This document shows positions 7,485 to 8,591 of a stretch of DNA of 8,591 nucleotides, piece after piece. Positions within the stretch are counted from its first letter, which is position 1. Every line of letters starts with the position of its first letter. Both the position numbers and the translations under genes were made by a program. The DNA is from Acidimicrobiaceae bacterium (GTDB taxonomy: Bacteria > Actinomycetota > Acidimicrobiia > Acidimicrobiales > Poriferisodalaceae): NCBI GenBank assembly GCA_002713975.1, contig PAVP01000028.1:38617-47207 (forward strand), written 5' to 3'. The notes under the pieces are model-generated. The model had not been told where the DNA came from. It did no database searches and saw only the letters and a program-made list of their open reading frames with translations.

Positions 7485-7546
7485 TTAACCTGCCCGCTGT
7501 GCATCATTTTCCTCTTGCTCGATTTTTTGTTTATTTGCTTCGACAT
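7481..7546 (-). CDS. Possible 21-residue basic small protein or coupling ORF between pyrB and carA
   Basis: The 61 bases separating pyrB from carA are open in one frame. An ATG at 7546 shares its A with the pyrB TGA stop (TGATG). The frame runs 21 codons and ends at a TGA that overlaps the carA GTG start as GTGA. The peptide begins MSKQINKKSSKRKMM and ends HSGQVK, with six lysines, one arginine and no acidic residue. The codons are visibly more A-rich than those of neighbouring genes. An AAGAGG (7511-7516) inside the ORF would suit a shorter version starting at Met15 (7504). I recognise no family. It occupies the place where many actinobacteria carry pyrC. It may make a peptide, may only carry ribosomes from pyrB to carA, or may be chance. 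Seen: the exact overlaps. Inferred: any role. Confidence 0.4.
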   Translation of the reverse strand: MSKQINKKSSKRKMMHSGQVK

Positions 7547-8499
7547 CAATCAATCTCTACTCCCGAGCCCAACAGTCGAAAAAGAACTGCCATTCTCACC
7601 GCTACTCCATTAGTGACTTGTTGGTTAACGAGAACATTTGCCCTTTTATCTAAGACCGTGTCAGCGATTTCTATTCCTCGGTTTACTGGTCCTGGATGCA
7701 GGATCACGAGGTTGTCGTTCATCCTGTTAGCTCGAGATTCGGTGACTCCATAGCGCTCGATATAGTCATCTATAGAGTTGACAACGGTCTCACCCATGCG
7801 TTCCTTCTGGATTCTGAGTAGTCCCACGACGTCTAAAGTCGGAAGCACTTCATCCAGGTCATCGGTAATGTCAACCGGCCAGTTGTCGAGATCAGTAGGT
7901 TGCAGTTCGGGTGGGGCAACGATGGTTACTTTCGCTCCGAGACTGCGATACACGGCCAGGTCACTTCGCGCGACGCGGCTGTGTTTGACGTCACCGACTA
8001 TGCCGACGTGGATCCCAGACAACGACGCTTCGATTCCTGCTGACCCATGGAAATGTTGGCACAAGGTGTACGCATCCAAGAGTCCCTGCGTCGGGTGAGC
8101 GTTCAATCCATCACCGGCATTAATTACCGAAATTGTTTCCCCAACGGCTTCAGCGATCTCCCCTGGAAGGCCACCGGAAGAATGACGAATAATCAGAGCA
8201 TCAACTCCTAGGGCTCCAATTGTTTCAGCAGTGTCTTGCAGCGACTCTCCTTTCGAAAGAGAAGATGTGTGCGTTGGGAAGTCGATCACATCTGCCGAAA
8301 GGCGTTTGGCGGCCAGATCGAATGACATGCGAGTGCGGGTCGAATCTTCAAAGAAGACCATCGCTATGGTCCGACCTCGTAGTGCTGGAACTTTAGGGAT
8401 TGGCCTTTGGCTAACTTCGACGAAACGGTCCGTCAGATGCAACAACTCCCGAATGGCGTCGCGATCTAAGTCAGCAAGGTTGATGAGGTGGTTACTCAT
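7546..8499 (-). CDS. pyrB: Aspartate carbamoyltransferase catalytic subunit
   Basis: PyrB joins carbamoyl phosphate and aspartate to give N-carbamoyl aspartate, the committed step of pyrimidine synthesis. The 317-residue protein has both domains complete. The carbamoyl-phosphate loop FFEDSTRTRMSF is at 49-60, with STRT at 53-56. SSLSKGESLQDT (79-90) has the active-site Lys83 supplied across the trimer interface. HPTQGLLDAYTL is at 135-146, and the aspartate-domain motifs VGIVGDVKHSRVARS (165-179) and LHPGPVNRGIEI (267-278) follow. The length matches unfused catalytic chains, and no pyrI regulatory-chain gene is adjacent. The ATG overlaps the pyrR stop as ATGA, with AGGGG (8510-8514) ten bases upstream, so coupling to pyrR is likely. 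Control by PyrR would act upstream of the window. No pyrC follows, which is unusual for this operon type. Confidence 0.98.
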   Translation of the reverse strand: MSNHLINLADLDRDAIRELLHLTDRFVEVSQRPIPKVPALRGRTIAMVFFEDSTRTRMSFDLAAKRLSADVIDFPTHTSSLSKGESLQDTAETIGALGVDALIIRHSSGGLPGEIAEAVGETISVINAGDGLNAHPTQGLLDAYTLCQHFHGSAGIEASLSGIHVGIVGDVKHSRVARSDLAVYRSLGAKVTIVAPPELQPTDLDNWPVDITDDLDEVLPTLDVVGLLRIQKERMGETVVNSIDDYIERYGVTESRANRMNDNLVILHPGPVNRGIEIADTVLDKRANVLVNQQVTNGVAVRMAVLFRLLGSGVEID

Positions 8500-8591
8500 T
8501 TGCGCATTTCCCCTAACAGCACTCCTTCGGGGTTCACATCAACAACCTCGTCGCGACGAGTGGGCAAGTTCTTGCCAACAAAATCGGGACG
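8496..8591 (-). CDS. pyrR: PyrR (pyrimidine operon regulator / uracil phosphoribosyltransferase), C-terminal fragment
   Basis: Only the last 31 codons are present, opening with RPDFVGKNLPTRRDEVVDV and ending GVLLGEMRK. The RPDFVGKNLPT segment corresponds to the conserved C-terminal RADYVGKN-PT block of PyrR, a phosphoribosyltransferase-fold protein. PyrR binds UMP or UTP and attenuates pyr operon expression through the 5' leader RNA; many members also have weak uracil phosphoribosyltransferase activity. Its position directly before pyrB, with a four-base ATGA overlap, is the classic layout and supports the call. The catalytic PRPP loop and any leader RNA target are outside the window, so neither activity nor the regulatory mechanism can be judged here. 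Confidence 0.9.
   Translation of the reverse strand, partial: RPDFVGKNLPTRRDEVVDVNPEGVLLGEMRK

Noticed and set aside
7522..7529. A six-A run in the small ORF as a frameshift or slippage site.
   Set aside because: The run is too short and lacks a downstream structure that I can see. The frame is intact without any shift.
7521..7534. A T-rich run on the plus strand in the pyrB-carA gap, resembling a terminator tail.
   Set aside because: In the operon transcript this is an A run, and no stem precedes it on the plus strand. There is no convergent plus-strand gene to terminate.
7299..7613. Plus-strand open frames spanning the carA start, the carA-pyrB gap and the pyrB end, including one at 7439-7753.
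   Set aside because: They run antisense to well-supported genes, share no family motif, and have low-complexity or unlikely protein composition.
1..8591. CRISPR arrays, insertion sequences, tRNA or rRNA genes.
   Set aside because: No regularly spaced repeats, transposase-like coding sequence, terminal repeats or cloverleaf-like sequence were seen. Nearly all bases are taken up by conserved operon genes.

Overview
The window lies inside a single tightly packed transcription unit in which every recognisable gene is on the minus strand. In transcription order (right to left) it reads: the end of pyrR, pyrB, a possible 21-codon ORF, carA, carB, pyrD, pyrF, mihF, gmk, rpoZ and the start of coaBC. 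The mIHF gene followed by gmk, rpoZ and coaBC behind a pyrimidine operon is a layout known from Actinobacteria. Moderate base composition, the mIHF protein and the style of the GMK and omega proteins suggest an actinobacterial lineage, perhaps an Acidimicrobiia-like environmental one. The phylum is well supported by mihF; the class is a guess.

Right part (1489-8591), UMP synthesis. PyrR, the UMP-sensing regulator, is cut by the window edge. PyrB makes carbamoyl aspartate, CarA and CarB supply carbamoyl phosphate, PyrD oxidises dihydroorotate and PyrF decarboxylates OMP. Most junctions overlap by 1-8 bases (ATGA, TAATG), so translation is probably coupled. Three pathway genes are absent from the segment: pyrC, expected next to pyrB; pyrK, the usual electron-transfer partner of a class 1B PyrD; and pyrE. 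At the pyrB-carA junction, where many actinobacteria carry pyrC, there are only 61 bases between the genes. These can be read as a very basic 21-residue ORF whose start overlaps the pyrB stop and whose stop overlaps the carA start.

Left part (1-1488), growth and housekeeping. mihF encodes the actinobacterial integration host factor, gmk guanylate kinase, rpoZ the omega subunit of RNA polymerase, and coaBC (only 25 codons present) the bifunctional coenzyme A enzyme. Spacing is looser here. mihF and gmk lack clear ribosome binding sites and have -10-like hexamers close to their starts. The 96-base gmk-rpoZ gap holds several short inverted repeats. A GC-rich hairpin covers the coaBC start codon.

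No RNA gene, CRISPR array, mobile element or transcription terminator was seen. The longest stretch without a gene is the 96-base gmk-rpoZ gap. The window is largely a conserved housekeeping operon. The points worth following are the bridging small ORF, the missing pyrC and pyrK, and the small RNA/DNA structures at the left-hand junctions.
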